Notes under the pieces: model-generated
Database searches by the model: none
What the model was told of the DNA's origin: nothing
Seen by the model: only the letters and a program-made list of their open reading frames with translations
Translations under genes and position numbers: made by a program
Shown here: positions 31,476 to 40,087 of the stretch, in pieces
How positions within the stretch are numbered: the first letter of the stretch is position 1
Layout of the letters: each line of letters opens with the position of its first letter
Source of the DNA: Polynucleobacter asymbioticus
GTDB taxonomy: Bacteria; Pseudomonadota; Gammaproteobacteria; Burkholderiales; Burkholderiaceae
DNA length: 64,000 nt
Assembly: GCF_018687575.1 (NCBI RefSeq)
Contig: NZ_CP061297.1
Span: 1,774,369 to 1,838,368 of the forward strand
Direction of reading: 5' to 3'

Positions 31476-31982
31476 ATGAAAGCATTACCGCAAATTCACT
31501 CTATCTATATTGCCTCTCGCGCGGGCGAATCGATGGTGCAACTTACTCAGGCTGAGATTGTTGCCGGCGAAGGAATTGTGGGTGATCGCTATGCCTTGGG
31601 TATCGGCGCATTCTCAAAATCGAAACCCAAGATCCGTCATGTCTCCCTCATTGCGCTATCTGCTATCGAGAACGCTAATAACGAACTGCTTGCAAAGCAA
31701 CAAGTAGTTTTTGATCATGGCGATACTCGCAGAAATATCGTGATCAGTGGCATTTCGGAGGATATGCTCAATGGGCTAGTGGGCAAGACCTTCTCTTTGG
31801 GTGGTCTTGCTTTTAAAGGCACTGAATTATGTGAGCCTTGTCAGCGACCTGCTAACTTGCTAAAAAGACCAGATTTTATGAATGTATTTGAAGGTCGGGG
31901 CGGCCTCAGAGCACAAGCCCTCGAATCCGGATACCTCGCCCCAGGAAACACTCTGCTTCTCTCGGTCGCCGAAGAAAATTAA
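31476..31982 (+). CDS. MOSC domain protein
   Basis: 168 residues. MOSC domains bind molybdenum cofactor or carry sulfur. Blocks: VAGEGIVGDRYALG near residue 30, RNIVISGI and ELCEPCQRPANLL with the conserved Cys-x-x-Cys that includes the catalytic-type cysteine. Stand-alone small MOSC protein like YiiM; a role in detoxifying N-hydroxylated compounds is only possible. Followed by the phosphatase gene 19 bases later. Confidence 0.88.
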   Translation: MKALPQIHSIYIASRAGESMVQLTQAEIVAGEGIVGDRYALGIGAFSKSKPKIRHVSLIALSAIENANNELLAKQQVVFDHGDTRRNIVISGISEDMLNGLVGKTFSLGGLAFKGTELCEPCQRPANLLKRPDFMNVFEGRGGLRAQALESGYLAPGNTLLLSVAEEN

Positions 31983-32001
31983 CTCAACCCCTGATTGAAA
32001 T

Positions 32002-32649
32002 ATGTCCACAACAACACTCTGCTTGATTCGCCATGGCGAAACTGCCTGGAATGCCGAAAGACGCCTGCAAGGGCATACCGACACCCCCTTAAATACCAAG
32101 GGTGCAGTTCAAGCCCGACAAATGGCTCAGGCTCTTAAAAATATCAAGCTCTCGTTTGACGTCTTGTACACGAGTGATCTGAAGAGAGCAGCTGACACTG
32201 CAAACGCTGTCGTTGAATTATTTGGGGTTGAGCCACAGATCGATAGCGCTTTAAGGGAGCGGCATTTTGGGGCGCTTCAAGGCCTCTCCATTAGTGAGGC
32301 GCCATTACTTCAGCCCGAGATTTGGCAAGCCCACATTACTCGTGACTTGGAGCATGATCTTGGTGGCGGGGAAAGCATTCAGCAATTTGCATCGCGCGTT
32401 CAAAATGCTCTAGACAAAATTCAAGAGCGTCATGTTGGTAAAACTATTTTGCTAGTTAGCCATGGTGGCACACTTGACATGATGTATCGCATTGCAAGTA
32501 AGCAAGACTTGCGCGCCGAAAGAGTGGCTTCCGTGCCCAATGCTTCATTAAATTGGATTACTCATAGCAAGGCTAGTGGTTGGGAAGTAAAGCAATGGGG
32601 AGACACTCGCCACCTTGAGGGTCCCGCCCTAGAGAATGTTGACCTCTAA
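32002..32649 (+). CDS. Histidine phosphatase family protein (phosphoglycerate mutase-like)
   Basis: 215 residues. The catalytic histidine is in LIRHGETAWNAERRLQGHTDTPLN (about residue 10), the second in VSHGGTLDMM, with ALRERHFGALQG holding the acid residue. Its length and the weak 3-phosphoglycerate features point to a broad phosphatase (GpmB/CobC type) rather than the glycolytic mutase. A terminator hairpin follows immediately. Confidence 0.88.
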   Translation: MSTTTLCLIRHGETAWNAERRLQGHTDTPLNTKGAVQARQMAQALKNIKLSFDVLYTSDLKRAADTANAVVELFGVEPQIDSALRERHFGALQGLSISEAPLLQPEIWQAHITRDLEHDLGGGESIQQFASRVQNALDKIQERHVGKTILLVSHGGTLDMMYRIASKQDLRAERVASVPNASLNWITHSKASGWEVKQWGDTRHLEGPALENVDL

Positions 32650-32653
32650 GTAA

Positions 32654-32677
32654 AAAAGTCACCCGAAGGTGACTTTT
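32654..32677. terminator. Terminator between phosphatase gene and the next
   Basis: AAAAGTCACC-CGAA-GGTGACTTTT. The C-GAA-G loop core recurs in many hairpins of this window. It lies 4 bases after one stop and 18 before the stop of the convergent gene, so it serves both. Confidence 0.9.
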
Positions 32678-32694
32678 GAGTTTTCAGAAAATAT

Positions 32695-32934
32695 TTACTT
32701 TCTGATGTGTGCGTGACGGGCTGCATCTTGTGACATACCCTCACCCTTTGGCTTACCCTCAAGCGCTTCTTTTTCAGCAGTAATTTCTTTGCGACGCTCT
32801 TTGCAAGAACCAGCGATCTCTTGTAAGGCCTTGCGTGCTCTTGCAGCAGAAGCTTTGACTCCCTTTCCATGGAACTTTTCGTTCTCTGATTGGTATGTTT
32901 CGAAAGCAGCAATTAACTTGTCATGATGGGACAT
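32695..32934 (-). CDS. Small Lys/Ala-rich helical protein of unknown function
   Basis: 79 residues, highly charged and probably all helical (DKLIAAFETYQSENEKFHGK, KASAARARKALQEIAGSCKERRKEI). It resembles histone H1-like or nucleoid-type small proteins in composition only. A promoter fits in the 70-base gap upstream, and the shared hairpin ends it. No enzymatic motif. Confidence 0.75.
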   Translation of the reverse strand: MSHHDKLIAAFETYQSENEKFHGKGVKASAARARKALQEIAGSCKERRKEITAEKEALEGKPKGEGMSQDAARHAHIRK

Positions 32935-33007
32935 ATTTTTCCTTATGAATAATTGAAAGAATCGGCTTAAGGAGCACTTTAACCCAATATATGCAAATCA
33001 CTCCAAT

Positions 33008-33760
33008 TTATTGCGTCCAGCGATTAATAATCTCTTTTAGCTTTTCTGGGCCCAACTCAGCAAGATAGAGATTAAAGTCATCGCGCAATTTAGAGCCTTT
33101 TTTGAAGGCAAATCCCAGATTATCAAATCCAACCACTTGGTAGCTACTGCTTACTGGAAGATTTAAGGATTTTTGATAGTTGACTAACATCACGTTATCC
33201 ACAAATACTAAGTCCACAGTACCATTTTGCAAGGCAAGCAAAGCTTCCGTGGGCGATGGATATAGCTTTACTTGCTCCACTGAGTAATAGCCTTTTGGTT
33301 GCAATACAGTCTTCACATAATCGTCGAACACACTACCCGTCGGATAGGCAATGGTGTATTTCTTTAGCTGAGATAGATCCGTAATTTTGATATGGCGGTT
33401 CTTTAATCCAATTAACTGCCATGTACTTGTGAAATACGGATTAGAAAAATCCATCACTTCTTTCCGCTTGTCGGTAATGGAGATTCCCGAGAAAGCAACA
33501 TCAGCCTGCCCGCTGGTGACGGCACCTAACATCCCCAGCCAATCGTAGGCGGTTGTTTTAAATGTACAAGCACGCGACTTACAGTAGCCCTCAAATATCT
33601 CCAAATCTATGCCCGTGTATTTACCGTCTTTTTCAAACAGCATTGGAGGAATAGCAGGGGACACGGCAACCTGAATGACATTAGCCTGCTCTTCTTTGGA
33701 GCATCCGCTAACTAAGATTAACGCAATAAATATGTTGGAAAGTAGACGGGTAAGTCTCAT
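33008..33760 (-). CDS. Amino-acid-type solute-binding lipoprotein (family 3)
   Basis: 250 residues from the ATG at 33760; a start 39 bases earlier would put extra residues in front of the signal peptide. Signal peptide with lipobox LVSGC. The fold is visible in VAVSPAIPPMLFEKDGKYTGIDLEIFEGY, DVAFSGISITDKRKEVMDFSNPYF (family-3 signature), AYPTGSVFDDYV and VDLVFVDN. Anchored on the periplasmic side of the inner membrane. No permease or ATPase gene is adjacent, so it may serve a distant transporter or act as a sensor component. Confidence 0.88.
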   Translation of the reverse strand: MRLTRLLSNIFIALILVSGCSKEEQANVIQVAVSPAIPPMLFEKDGKYTGIDLEIFEGYCKSRACTFKTTAYDWLGMLGAVTSGQADVAFSGISITDKRKEVMDFSNPYFTSTWQLIGLKNRHIKITDLSQLKKYTIAYPTGSVFDDYVKTVLQPKGYYSVEQVKLYPSPTEALLALQNGTVDLVFVDNVMLVNYQKSLNLPVSSSYQVVGFDNLGFAFKKGSKLRDDFNLYLAELGPEKLKEIINRWTQ

Positions 33761-33811
33761 GATGTACTCAAAATTAGATTGGATAAATGATCTTATCAAG
33801 AATTGAATATA

Positions 33812-33837
33812 AAAAAACCACCCGAAGGTGGCTTTTC
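33812..33837 (-). terminator. Terminator of the phasin gene
   Basis: CCACC-CGAA-GGTGG with flanking A and T runs; one A/C mismatch in the outer stem. It lies 22 bases after the phasin stop. Confidence 0.8.
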
Positions 33838-33859
33838 CTTTTCAACTCAGGCTCGCGAA

Positions 33860-34417
33860 TTACTTGGCGCGACTTTTTGTTGATTTTGCTGTCTGGCCAA
33901 ACTGACCTTGTGCACTTTTCATTGCCGTTTCAACACTTTTCTCAAAGTTTGCAAAAGCGTCTTGAGTGCTTGAACGCACTTGATCAAAATTTTGCATTGC
34001 CGTATTGAATGCAGATGTGAAGGCGCTGACATATGCCTCAGAACCAGCAGGCGCTTTTGATGTAGCTGTCGCCACAAAGCTCTTCAAATCATCCTGTGAT
34101 TGGTCAATGGCAGCTTCTACGGCCTCAACCAACTCCTGGTTACCACGGCGTAGCACCGCTGCAACTTTTTTCTGATAAGCGGCAACTTCAGCAACGGCTT
34201 CTTGTACCTCTGGGCTTTGTAAAAGATCTAATGCGGCTTTGGCATCTTTACCTTTTAACAACTCCGCAGCTTTTGCTTGCGCATTTGCTACAGCTTGTTG
34301 CGCTGCTTGATAATTGATTTCTGCCAACTCTTGGGCATTCTCAAAGGCGGTTTGACCCAGAGCACGAGCGCTCTCTACGGATTTAGCCTGATTTCCTGCG
34401 AATTGATTATTGAACAT
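33860..34417 (-). CDS. Phasin family protein
   Basis: 185 residues, Ala-rich and nearly all helical. Coats polyhydroxyalkanoate granules in the cytoplasm. The N-terminal ESARALGQTAFENAQELAEINYQAA and the central LDLLQSPEVQEAVAEVAAYQKKVAAV are phasin features; the C-terminus is basic (KSTKSRAK). No PHA synthase is in this window. Single gene with its own terminator. Confidence 0.88.
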   Translation of the reverse strand: MFNNQFAGNQAKSVESARALGQTAFENAQELAEINYQAAQQAVANAQAKAAELLKGKDAKAALDLLQSPEVQEAVAEVAAYQKKVAAVLRRGNQELVEAVEAAIDQSQDDLKSFVATATSKAPAGSEAYVSAFTSAFNTAMQNFDQVRSSTQDAFANFEKSVETAMKSAQGQFGQTAKSTKSRAK

Positions 34418-34599
34418 GGTATTTCCTTTAAAAGTTTATTTGTTGCACTGCACCATATTAATAGCTTAATTTGGGCTTAGCAAGCAAATATTGTTGCAAA
34501 GCAACATATAATCTCGTCAGCTCAGGTGTTTTCTTATAAAAACAGCATTAACCCTCAATTGAGAGACGCTTTTCTTTGTCCGGCTTAGAAATATTCGTT

Positions 34600-35151
34600 A
34601 TGCGTCGTAAATTCATCGTCTTTTTACTCTTATGCATGCCATTGGCTGCGCCCCACGCTGAAAGCGTCTCGGACTGGTTTCAAACCACAACAACTCATCT
34701 GGAGTCTGTTTGGGATAAAGGCAGAAATGAGCTTTATATCCCTCTCTACACCTATCACATGCCCTATGCGTACTCTCAAGACAAGATCAATCAATACACC
34801 GAATACCCCATGGGAATTGGTTTTGGTAGAGGCTTAATCAATGAGAGCGGCAATTGGGAGGGCATTTATGGAATGACCTTCAAGGACTCTCATGGAATTT
34901 ACCAGTACATGGTGGGTTATGGATGGATACCGATGTGGAACATTGGCAATAGCGCGGACTGGAAATATGGCGTTGGAGCAACTGCTTTCATCATGTCGCG
35001 GCAAGACATCATGAACTACGTCCCCTTCCCTGGGGTACTCCCAATTGCTTCAATCAGCTATAAAGATCTCAGCATTCAAACTGCCTACGTGCCCGGCGGA
35101 CAAAACGTTGGAAATGTCCTGTTCACCTGGGCCAAATACAATTTGCCTTAA
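34600..35151 (+). CDS. pagP: Lipid A palmitoyltransferase PagP
   Basis: 183 residues from the ATG at 34600. Outer-membrane beta-barrel enzyme that transfers palmitate from phospholipid to lipid A. Signal peptide 1-20. The catalytic triad known in E. coli is kept: His53 in LYTYHMPYAY, Asp96 and Ser97 in MTFKDSHGIY, exactly five residues before the E. coli precursor positions. The remainder (PMGIGFGRG, NYVPFPGVLPIASISY, TAYVPGGQNVGNVLFTWAKY) also follows PagP. Single gene; meets the peroxiredoxin gene tail to tail. Confidence 0.92.
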   Translation: MRRKFIVFLLLCMPLAAPHAESVSDWFQTTTTHLESVWDKGRNELYIPLYTYHMPYAYSQDKINQYTEYPMGIGFGRGLINESGNWEGIYGMTFKDSHGIYQYMVGYGWIPMWNIGNSADWKYGVGATAFIMSRQDIMNYVPFPGVLPIASISYKDLSIQTAYVPGGQNVGNVLFTWAKYNLP

Positions 35152-35157
35152 TGCAAA

Positions 35158-35718
35158 TCAGGCGGGATTATTGGTTAAATAATCGATAACCCAGGCTGGA
35201 TCACTGTCACTTGGAAAAATTGGGTAGTGCACAGCTTCAATCACACCGTCATTCGCCACCAAGGTGATCCGCTTTAGCAGAGTCATTCCGGCCGCAACAA
35301 AAGTAGGCAATTGCAGAGCTTGCTGAAATTGATAATCCACATCACTGAGCACAGCAAATGGTAAATGTAGGCGATCTGCCATCTCTTGCTGATATTCGGT
35401 AGATTGCACACTCAAGCCAACAACCTCTGCACCCAAAGAGCGAAGCTCCTGGTAGTGATCTCTGAATGAGCAACTTTGTGGCGTACATCCTCTTGCTCCT
35501 GGTATCTGATCCCACCCATCAGGTAAGGCTACATTTGGCTGCCCCGTCATTGGGTAGCAGTAAATCACCAAGCGGCCCTGAATCTCACCGGGGTTCAATT
35601 GCTTGCCGGTGGTTGTATTTAAAGAAATGGCGGGCAAACGCATGCCCACTAGGTGCTTGGCTGCCCCATCATCCTGAGGAATAGGGAGATCAGTAGGCAA
35701 TTGATTGAGATTTGTCAT
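35158..35718 (-). CDS. PrxQ/Bcp-like peroxiredoxin
   Basis: 186 residues. Thiol peroxidase with thioredoxin fold. The active site GARGCTPQSCSFRD holds the pair Cys-x4-Cys of the PrxQ type, reducing peroxides through an intramolecular disulfide. It is followed by VVGLSVQSTEYQQEMADRLHLPFAVLSD. About 20 extra residues stand at the N-terminus. Closely spaced insertion in the loop before the active site (VALPDGWDQIPG) is longer than in Bcp. Confidence 0.86.
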   Translation of the reverse strand: MTNLNQLPTDLPIPQDDGAAKHLVGMRLPAISLNTTTGKQLNPGEIQGRLVIYCYPMTGQPNVALPDGWDQIPGARGCTPQSCSFRDHYQELRSLGAEVVGLSVQSTEYQQEMADRLHLPFAVLSDVDYQFQQALQLPTFVAAGMTLLKRITLVANDGVIEAVHYPIFPSDSDPAWVIDYLTNNPA

Positions 35719-35745
35719 AAATTGAATCTTAGCCTAAAAACTGGC

Positions 35746-36312
35746 CTACTTGCACGACTTTGAAGGGACTGACTTCTTGAGTGATGCCATCTCAGCCATG
35801 GACTCGAACTGACGATGGACAACATTTTTAATGAAGTACTCGATCACCACTGATGGCACCAAAGAGCTTGGCTCAACCTGCGCATCATATTTAAAGACTG
35901 TGGAATTCTTCTCGGGCAATAGTCGCCAGCTTCCCTTGTAATACTTAGTGTCTCCACTGAGCTGCTCAAAGAACAAGGCTTTATTGGGGACTTCAACGTA
36001 CTGAAGCTCGGATCGCATCTCAAATGGAATAAATAAAATTCTCTCTTCAAGCAAGCGGGCAACCCTGACTTTATTACCCGTTCTGGAGAGTACTTTTGAA
36101 TCAACTACTCCAGGTAAATTTTTGATGCCTTCATAGTCAGTAATAAATGAGAAGGCCTCGCATACAGTAATGGGTACCTCATAGCTAGCAATCACTTGAA
36201 AGCGATCGCCCAATTTAGTGACTCCCACTCTTAAGTCAAAAGGAGTGGATGCCTCTTGCGCAAGAGCAACACCAAATGATGCAATCAGAAGAAAGTGGAT
36301 TAGCAGCCTCAT
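35746..36312 (-). CDS. Secreted SRPBCC-fold (START/cyclase-like) protein
   Basis: 188 residues with a signal peptide (MRLLIHFLLIASFGVALAQ). The body matches the helix-grip fold of polyketide-cyclase/lipid-binding proteins: SYEVPITVCEAFSFITDYEGIKNLPG, then VARLLEERILFIPFEMRS and FEQLSGDTKYYKGSWRLLP. It is probably periplasmic, with a hydrophobic ligand unknown. Separate transcription unit. Confidence 0.8.
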   Translation of the reverse strand: MRLLIHFLLIASFGVALAQEASTPFDLRVGVTKLGDRFQVIASYEVPITVCEAFSFITDYEGIKNLPGVVDSKVLSRTGNKVRVARLLEERILFIPFEMRSELQYVEVPNKALFFEQLSGDTKYYKGSWRLLPEKNSTVFKYDAQVEPSSLVPSVVIEYFIKNVVHRQFESMAEMASLKKSVPSKSCK

Positions 36313-36410
36313 ACCAATAGTGTAGAGGCTATTAGGTGCACTGCCTTTACATGAAGCTCAAAATCCATACCGTATGTACTCTCGCTTTATAGCAAGACTA
36401 CGCGCCGCGA

Positions 36411-36815
36411 TTATTCTGCAGACGCGCGCATTAACCTCAGGAGCTCGATGTCATGCTCTGGCAAACCATCTAATACTCCAGTGAGGCTTGGCATCTTTTC
36501 AAGAATTTCTTTTGCCAAGAAAAAACGCATTGACCAGGCAGGGAAGCTTCTGGCTGTAATTTCCTCCATCTTCAAAAGGCGTACCTGTTGATGTCGAGGA
36601 TCTGCTTGAATTTTCTCCCATATTTTCAGGACCTCACTACGAGGCCCCTCTAATATTTGACCAAAGTGTTGGTTTTCGTAGAAGAGCACCCCGGATATAC
36701 CTAGCTTTTTATTGCGCTGCGCCGCTTGATCCGTAAGGCGCATTAAAGCCAAGACACCCATATCCTGCGTTGCCTTACTGATATAACTTACGGAAATCAA
36801 TGTGGACTCACTCAT
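36411..36815 (-). CDS. BLUF-domain blue-light sensor protein
   Basis: 134 residues, a BLUF domain with a short C-terminal tail and no output domain. FAD-contacting residues are visible: Tyr11 (LISVSYISKA), Asn35 (QRNKKLGISG), Gln53 (FGQILEG), and the Trp94/Met96 pair (FPAWSMRFF). In this family blue light rearranges hydrogen bonds around Tyr and Gln. Single-domain BLUF proteins act by binding partners, which are not evident here. A 97-base gap separates it from the SRPBCC gene. Confidence 0.92.
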   Translation of the reverse strand: MSESTLISVSYISKATQDMGVLALMRLTDQAAQRNKKLGISGVLFYENQHFGQILEGPRSEVLKIWEKIQADPRHQQVRLLKMEEITARSFPAWSMRFFLAKEILEKMPSLTGVLDGLPEHDIELLRLMRASAE

Positions 36816-36933
36816 GCTCTTATCTCAGCGCTAGAAACCTAAACCGCTCTAAATTAAATCAAGTCAATAATGACCGATCTTAGCTTTTGATATGGCGAGA
36901 ATCAATGCTGATTTACCCGCGAGACCCGAAACT

Positions 36934-37452
36934 CTAGCCTAGCTCTGCCTCATTAAAAGCATCGCGTATATATACGGGTAGATCTATTGGTGGCGGCCTA
37001 AAACCGGATTGGTAAAACATATCCCCAATGTGGCCCCGATGAAACGCTTTGTGATTACAGATATGAATCAATATGTCGCCTCTAGTCATTTCACCGACAC
37101 CACCATCGACAAATGAAAAGCATACTTTTTCGCTCAACAAGGACTCACTCATCGTATCGGCGTATTGAACATACCAGTCGCCCATTTCGCCTAACTTGTC
37201 TGAAAGCAGCTCTAAAGAATCTGGGGACTCAGTCGTACGGGATGTAAAGCCGTGATCATTGCCAAGCAAATGGGCTCTCCATATTTGATCAACAATCGCT
37301 ATATGAGCCAAAGCGAATGCCATTCCACCAAATGCAGCAGCACGTTTTTTGCTGAACTCCTCATATGGCAGCTTAGAAATAGCCGCTAAGAGCAAATCAT
37401 TTGCCCACTTGTTGTAGCGCGTAAGCATTCGGACATTTCGAACAGCAGACAT
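36934..37452 (-). CDS. DinB-family protein
   Basis: 172 residues from the ATG at 37452, chosen because GAGG lies 4 bases before it; an earlier start at 37488 lacks this. DinB/YfiT-like four-helix bundle with metal-binding histidines: MLTRYNKWANDLLLAAI, FALAHIAIVDQIWRAHLLG, and the HICNHKAFHRGHIGDM block. These bind a divalent metal; thiol transferase or hydrolase activity occurs in relatives. No substrate can be assigned. Confidence 0.88.
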   Translation of the reverse strand: MSAVRNVRMLTRYNKWANDLLLAAISKLPYEEFSKKRAAAFGGMAFALAHIAIVDQIWRAHLLGNDHGFTSRTTESPDSLELLSDKLGEMGDWYVQYADTMSESLLSEKVCFSFVDGGVGEMTRGDILIHICNHKAFHRGHIGDMFYQSGFRPPPIDLPVYIRDAFNEAELG

Positions 37453-37493
37453 AGGACCTCTTTTGAGCAAGTAAGTACAGTCTAACAAATGAG

Positions 37494-37515
37494 AAAACCA
37501 CCCGCAGGTGGTTTT
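37494..37515 (-). repeat. Repeat copy c: hairpin of the tRNA-Phe array, most distant
   Basis: AAAACCACC-cgca-GGTGGTTTT preceded by AAATGAG and followed by GGTATTTCTTAGTAG, which corresponds to the AAATGA...GGTGTTTCTTGGTGG of the copies next to tRNA-Phe. No tRNA sequence is left beyond this. It may end transcription of the GNAT gene. Confidence 0.75.
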
Positions 37516-37556
37516 GGTATTTCTTAGTAGTCAGTAGCCAAGATTAAATCGCTTCT

Positions 37557-38162
37557 TTATAAATTAGACGAGTGCAATTGAAAGCTCAAATGCGCATCTA
37601 CGGCAGGAAATTCACCCGCCAGAATGCTGTATACACAGGTATCTCGAAGACTATCTTTGGCATCTGGATGGCGATTAATCTGGTGGCTTCGCAATACACC
37701 GTCTAGTTTTGCGCCCAATCTCTCAATGCCTTTTCGGCTTTGATGATTAAAAAAATGTGTACGAAATTCGACGGCAATACAAGCTAAGTCAACGAATGCA
37801 TAACGTAATAGCATTAATTTACATTCAGTATTGATCGCCGTGCGCTGAACTGACTGGCGGTACCAAGTAGACCCTATCTCCAGCCGACGATTTTCTTGAT
37901 CAATATTCATATAAGTAGTCATGCCAATGGGTTCACCTTTGGCATCCAAAATACAAAATGGATTCATGGAACCTAGCTTCTGCAGATTCAAACGCCTTTC
38001 AATTTCCTTTGACATTGCCTCAGGCGAAGGTACGCTTGTATACCAAAGCTTCCAAAGTTCACCATCCCTAACGGCCTCACACAAGCCGTCATGATGCGCC
38101 ATAGTTAATGGCACTAATGAGGCATGCTTGCCTTGTAAGGTAACTGCATCGGAGAATTTCAT
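37557..38162 (-). CDS. GNAT-family N-acetyltransferase
   Basis: 201 residues. GNAT fold of the RimJ/RimL type: KHASLVPLTMAHHDGLCEAV, the central FCILDAKGEPIGMTTYMNIDQENRRLEIGSTWY and the C-terminal NHQSRKGIERLGAKLDGVLRSHQI. These proteins acetylate protein or small-molecule amines with acetyl-CoA. Its ATG is 1 base after the dehalogenase stop, so both belong to one leftward operon that lies between two copies of the tRNA-linked repeat. Confidence 0.87.
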   Translation of the reverse strand: MKFSDAVTLQGKHASLVPLTMAHHDGLCEAVRDGELWKLWYTSVPSPEAMSKEIERRLNLQKLGSMNPFCILDAKGEPIGMTTYMNIDQENRRLEIGSTWYRQSVQRTAINTECKLMLLRYAFVDLACIAVEFRTHFFNHQSRKGIERLGAKLDGVLRSHQINRHPDAKDSLRDTCVYSILAGEFPAVDAHLSFQLHSSNL

Positions 38163-38163
38163 C

Positions 38164-38847
38164 TCATATCACTTTCAAAACCTGGCTGAGAGAGTCGCCC
38201 TCATAGTTTGGGATTTCACCAATCTCTTCAAAAGGATGGTTCAAGCGATTAACCCAAAATACATCAAAGCCGAACCACTTTGCCGCTAGAGCATCCCAAG
38301 CATTACTGGATACAAATAGTATCTCGTCTTTCTTGACCGGAAAAGCCTTCAGTAGAAGTTCATAGGCTTGTGGGGCAGTTTTAAATAGGCGAATATCTTC
38401 AATGGTTACCACTTTATCGAGATAGGGATTTAAGCCGTTACTCTCCACCACTGTAGCCAACATTTCTCTACTGCCGTTCGACAATATAGCCGTTGAAATG
38501 CCCTTCTCTTTAATTGCCTTGAGCACACTCAGACTATCGTCAAACCCGGTGAGCTTGGCATACTGATCCATCAGTCGCTTCTCATATTCAGGAGTGAGGT
38601 TTAATCCCATGCGCTTACAGACATATCTCAATGAGCGAATCGTTAATTCCCAAAAAGGAAGATAGTGCTTACTGCCATTGGGATTGGGGTCGCTCATGGT
38701 TACTAAGCGGGTATATTCGATTTGGCGATCACGCCACATCAAAGCAAAAGCCTGTCCATGACCTGGAAATAATTCTTCTGCCAACTGCCCCATGGAATAC
38801 ACATCAAATAAAGTGCCATAGGCATCAAAGGCTATAAGCTTGTACAC
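38164..38847 (-). CDS. Haloacid dehalogenase, type II
   Basis: 227 residues of the HAD superfamily. The nucleophile Asp8 is in FDAYGTLFDV; motif II is ILSNGS, the Lys lies in RLFKTAPQAYELL and VSSNAWDALAAKWFG is the type-II dehalogenase signature. Hydrolyses L-2-haloalkanoates to hydroxyacids in known members. Shares an mRNA with the GNAT gene. The cassette-like placement between repeats suggests lateral acquisition (inference). Confidence 0.88.
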   Translation of the reverse strand: MYKLIAFDAYGTLFDVYSMGQLAEELFPGHGQAFALMWRDRQIEYTRLVTMSDPNPNGSKHYLPFWELTIRSLRYVCKRMGLNLTPEYEKRLMDQYAKLTGFDDSLSVLKAIKEKGISTAILSNGSREMLATVVESNGLNPYLDKVVTIEDIRLFKTAPQAYELLLKAFPVKKDEILFVSSNAWDALAAKWFGFDVFWVNRLNHPFEEIGEIPNYEGDSLSQVLKVI

Positions 38848-38958
38848 GCTGTCTCCCTGCTTTTTAATATGAATTGATATTGTCGTTTAAAACAATATTG
38901 CGCGATGAACTCACCATGCGTCGTGATGCCAGGGCATGCCATGGGCTAACATAAATGA

Positions 38959-38980
38959 AAAACCACCCGTAGGTGGTTTT
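38959..38980 (-). repeat. Repeat copy d: hairpin of the tRNA-Phe array, degraded
   Basis: AAAACCACC-cgta-GGTGGTTTT preceded by AAATGA and followed by GGTATTTCT. About 20 bases later GTAATCGATCAATG resembles GTAATCGACCAAGG of copy e, so a faint tRNA remnant may persist. It lies 53 bases after the sodC stop and could end that gene. Confidence 0.75.
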
Positions 38981-39033
38981 GGTATTTCTGGATACTCAAA
39001 CAGTAATCGATCAATGCGCTTAGGATACCAATT

Positions 39034-39561
39034 TCACTTGATCAAGCCACACGCAATTCTTGGGCCAGAATTTCCAGCTGGCTGAGATTTATAGTCATCA
39101 GGATCGCGATGAACTACGACGGATCTTCCCAATATTCCAGCTGGCCCAGTATTGACAGTAAATCCACTTAGCTTTGCCGAATAAACCGCGTTACCATTCG
39201 CGTCTGATTTGATGTTTGGCATATCGCCAGCATGATTCGACCCGCTTCCTGGCATGCCGTGTGATTTTGTATCGGGGTTGAAATGACCGCCTGCGCTAGT
39301 CGCATCAGCTGCGGAGCAATCCCCTTTTTCGTGAACATGAAACCCCTGCTCAGCATTTGGCTTCAAACCGGAAAAATTCCCAGTGACCAATACATCATGC
39401 CCTTGCCATACAAAATTTACCGTTCCTTTAGCATTGGAGCCTGAACGCGAATCTAGGGTGGCCGATGCTTTTTGACCAGTGCCGTGCTCCATAGACTGAC
39501 ATCCAGCCAATGATAAAAGTGCCAAACTGCTCACCGATAAGATCATTTTCTTATTCATCAT
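39034..39561 (-). CDS. sodC: Cu-Zn superoxide dismutase, lipoprotein
   Basis: 175 residues. Periplasmic superoxide dismutase with signal peptide and lipobox SLAGC, so membrane-anchored. Metal ligands are all kept: HVHEKG (Cu), GGHFNP (bridging His), SNHAGDMPNI (Zn His and Asp), VVVHRDPDDY (Cu), plus the disulfide cysteines in GDCSA and RIACG. Encoded in the cassette-like stretch between repeats d and e, upstream of the MAPEG-type gene. Confidence 0.95.
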   Translation of the reverse strand: MMNKKMILSVSSLALLSLAGCQSMEHGTGQKASATLDSRSGSNAKGTVNFVWQGHDVLVTGNFSGLKPNAEQGFHVHEKGDCSAADATSAGGHFNPDTKSHGMPGSGSNHAGDMPNIKSDANGNAVYSAKLSGFTVNTGPAGILGRSVVVHRDPDDYKSQPAGNSGPRIACGLIK

Positions 39562-39644
39562 GCTCTCCCCACTAAATGCCTATTGAAATAGTTTTTTGAT
39601 TCTCCCACCTTTATCCAGCCAAAACGCTTATCCGAGGGTTTGTA

Positions 39645-40046
39645 CTAAACAGTAAATAGCTTATATATAACCCAACCCAAGTTGAGCACTGCTAATGAGA
39701 TAAGTGTTCCAAAGGTCAATTTCATGCCCAATACACGCTTACTAAAATCTGGCGGGGGCACATTGATGCCTTTAGCATGAACCAATCGGCCAATAATGAG
39801 AGTGATTCCCGGGAGGGTAACTAACCACCAAGGCGCTCCATTTAGTTCAAGACAGGCAATTAAGATAATTCCAAATGGAACATATTCAGCAAAGTTGCCT
39901 TGAGCTCGAATGGCCCTCTCAAGGTCATCATGGCCACCGCTTCCTAATCCAATCTGATTTTTTCTTCTAAGGCCAATAACGGCAAATGAAAGTTTTACAA
40001 AGATGATGGTTAAGGCAGCGGCAATGACAGAGGTAATCAACAGCAT
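39645..40046 (-). CDS. MAPEG-family membrane protein
   Basis: 133 residues with four membrane helices. MAPEG proteins are eicosanoid/glutathione-metabolism relatives; bacterial members are mostly uncharacterised. The RKNQIGLGSGGHDDLERAIRAQGNFAEYVPFGIIL block is the family signature. Transcribed leftward 83 bases before the sodC start, so a common transcript with sodC is possible. Confidence 0.88.
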   Translation of the reverse strand: MLLITSVIAAALTIIFVKLSFAVIGLRRKNQIGLGSGGHDDLERAIRAQGNFAEYVPFGIILIACLELNGAPWWLVTLPGITLIIGRLVHAKGINVPPPDFSKRVLGMKLTFGTLISLAVLNLGWVIYKLFTV

Positions 40047-40087
40047 TTAGAGCTCCCGAGAAGATTTCTAGATACTAATCGGAAATG

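Noticed and set aside
32654..33837. Hairpins at 32654 and 33812 as further copies of the tRNA-Phe repeat
   Set aside because: They share the C-GAA-G loop core but lack the AAATGA lead and GGTGTTTCT tail; they are ordinary terminators right behind genes.
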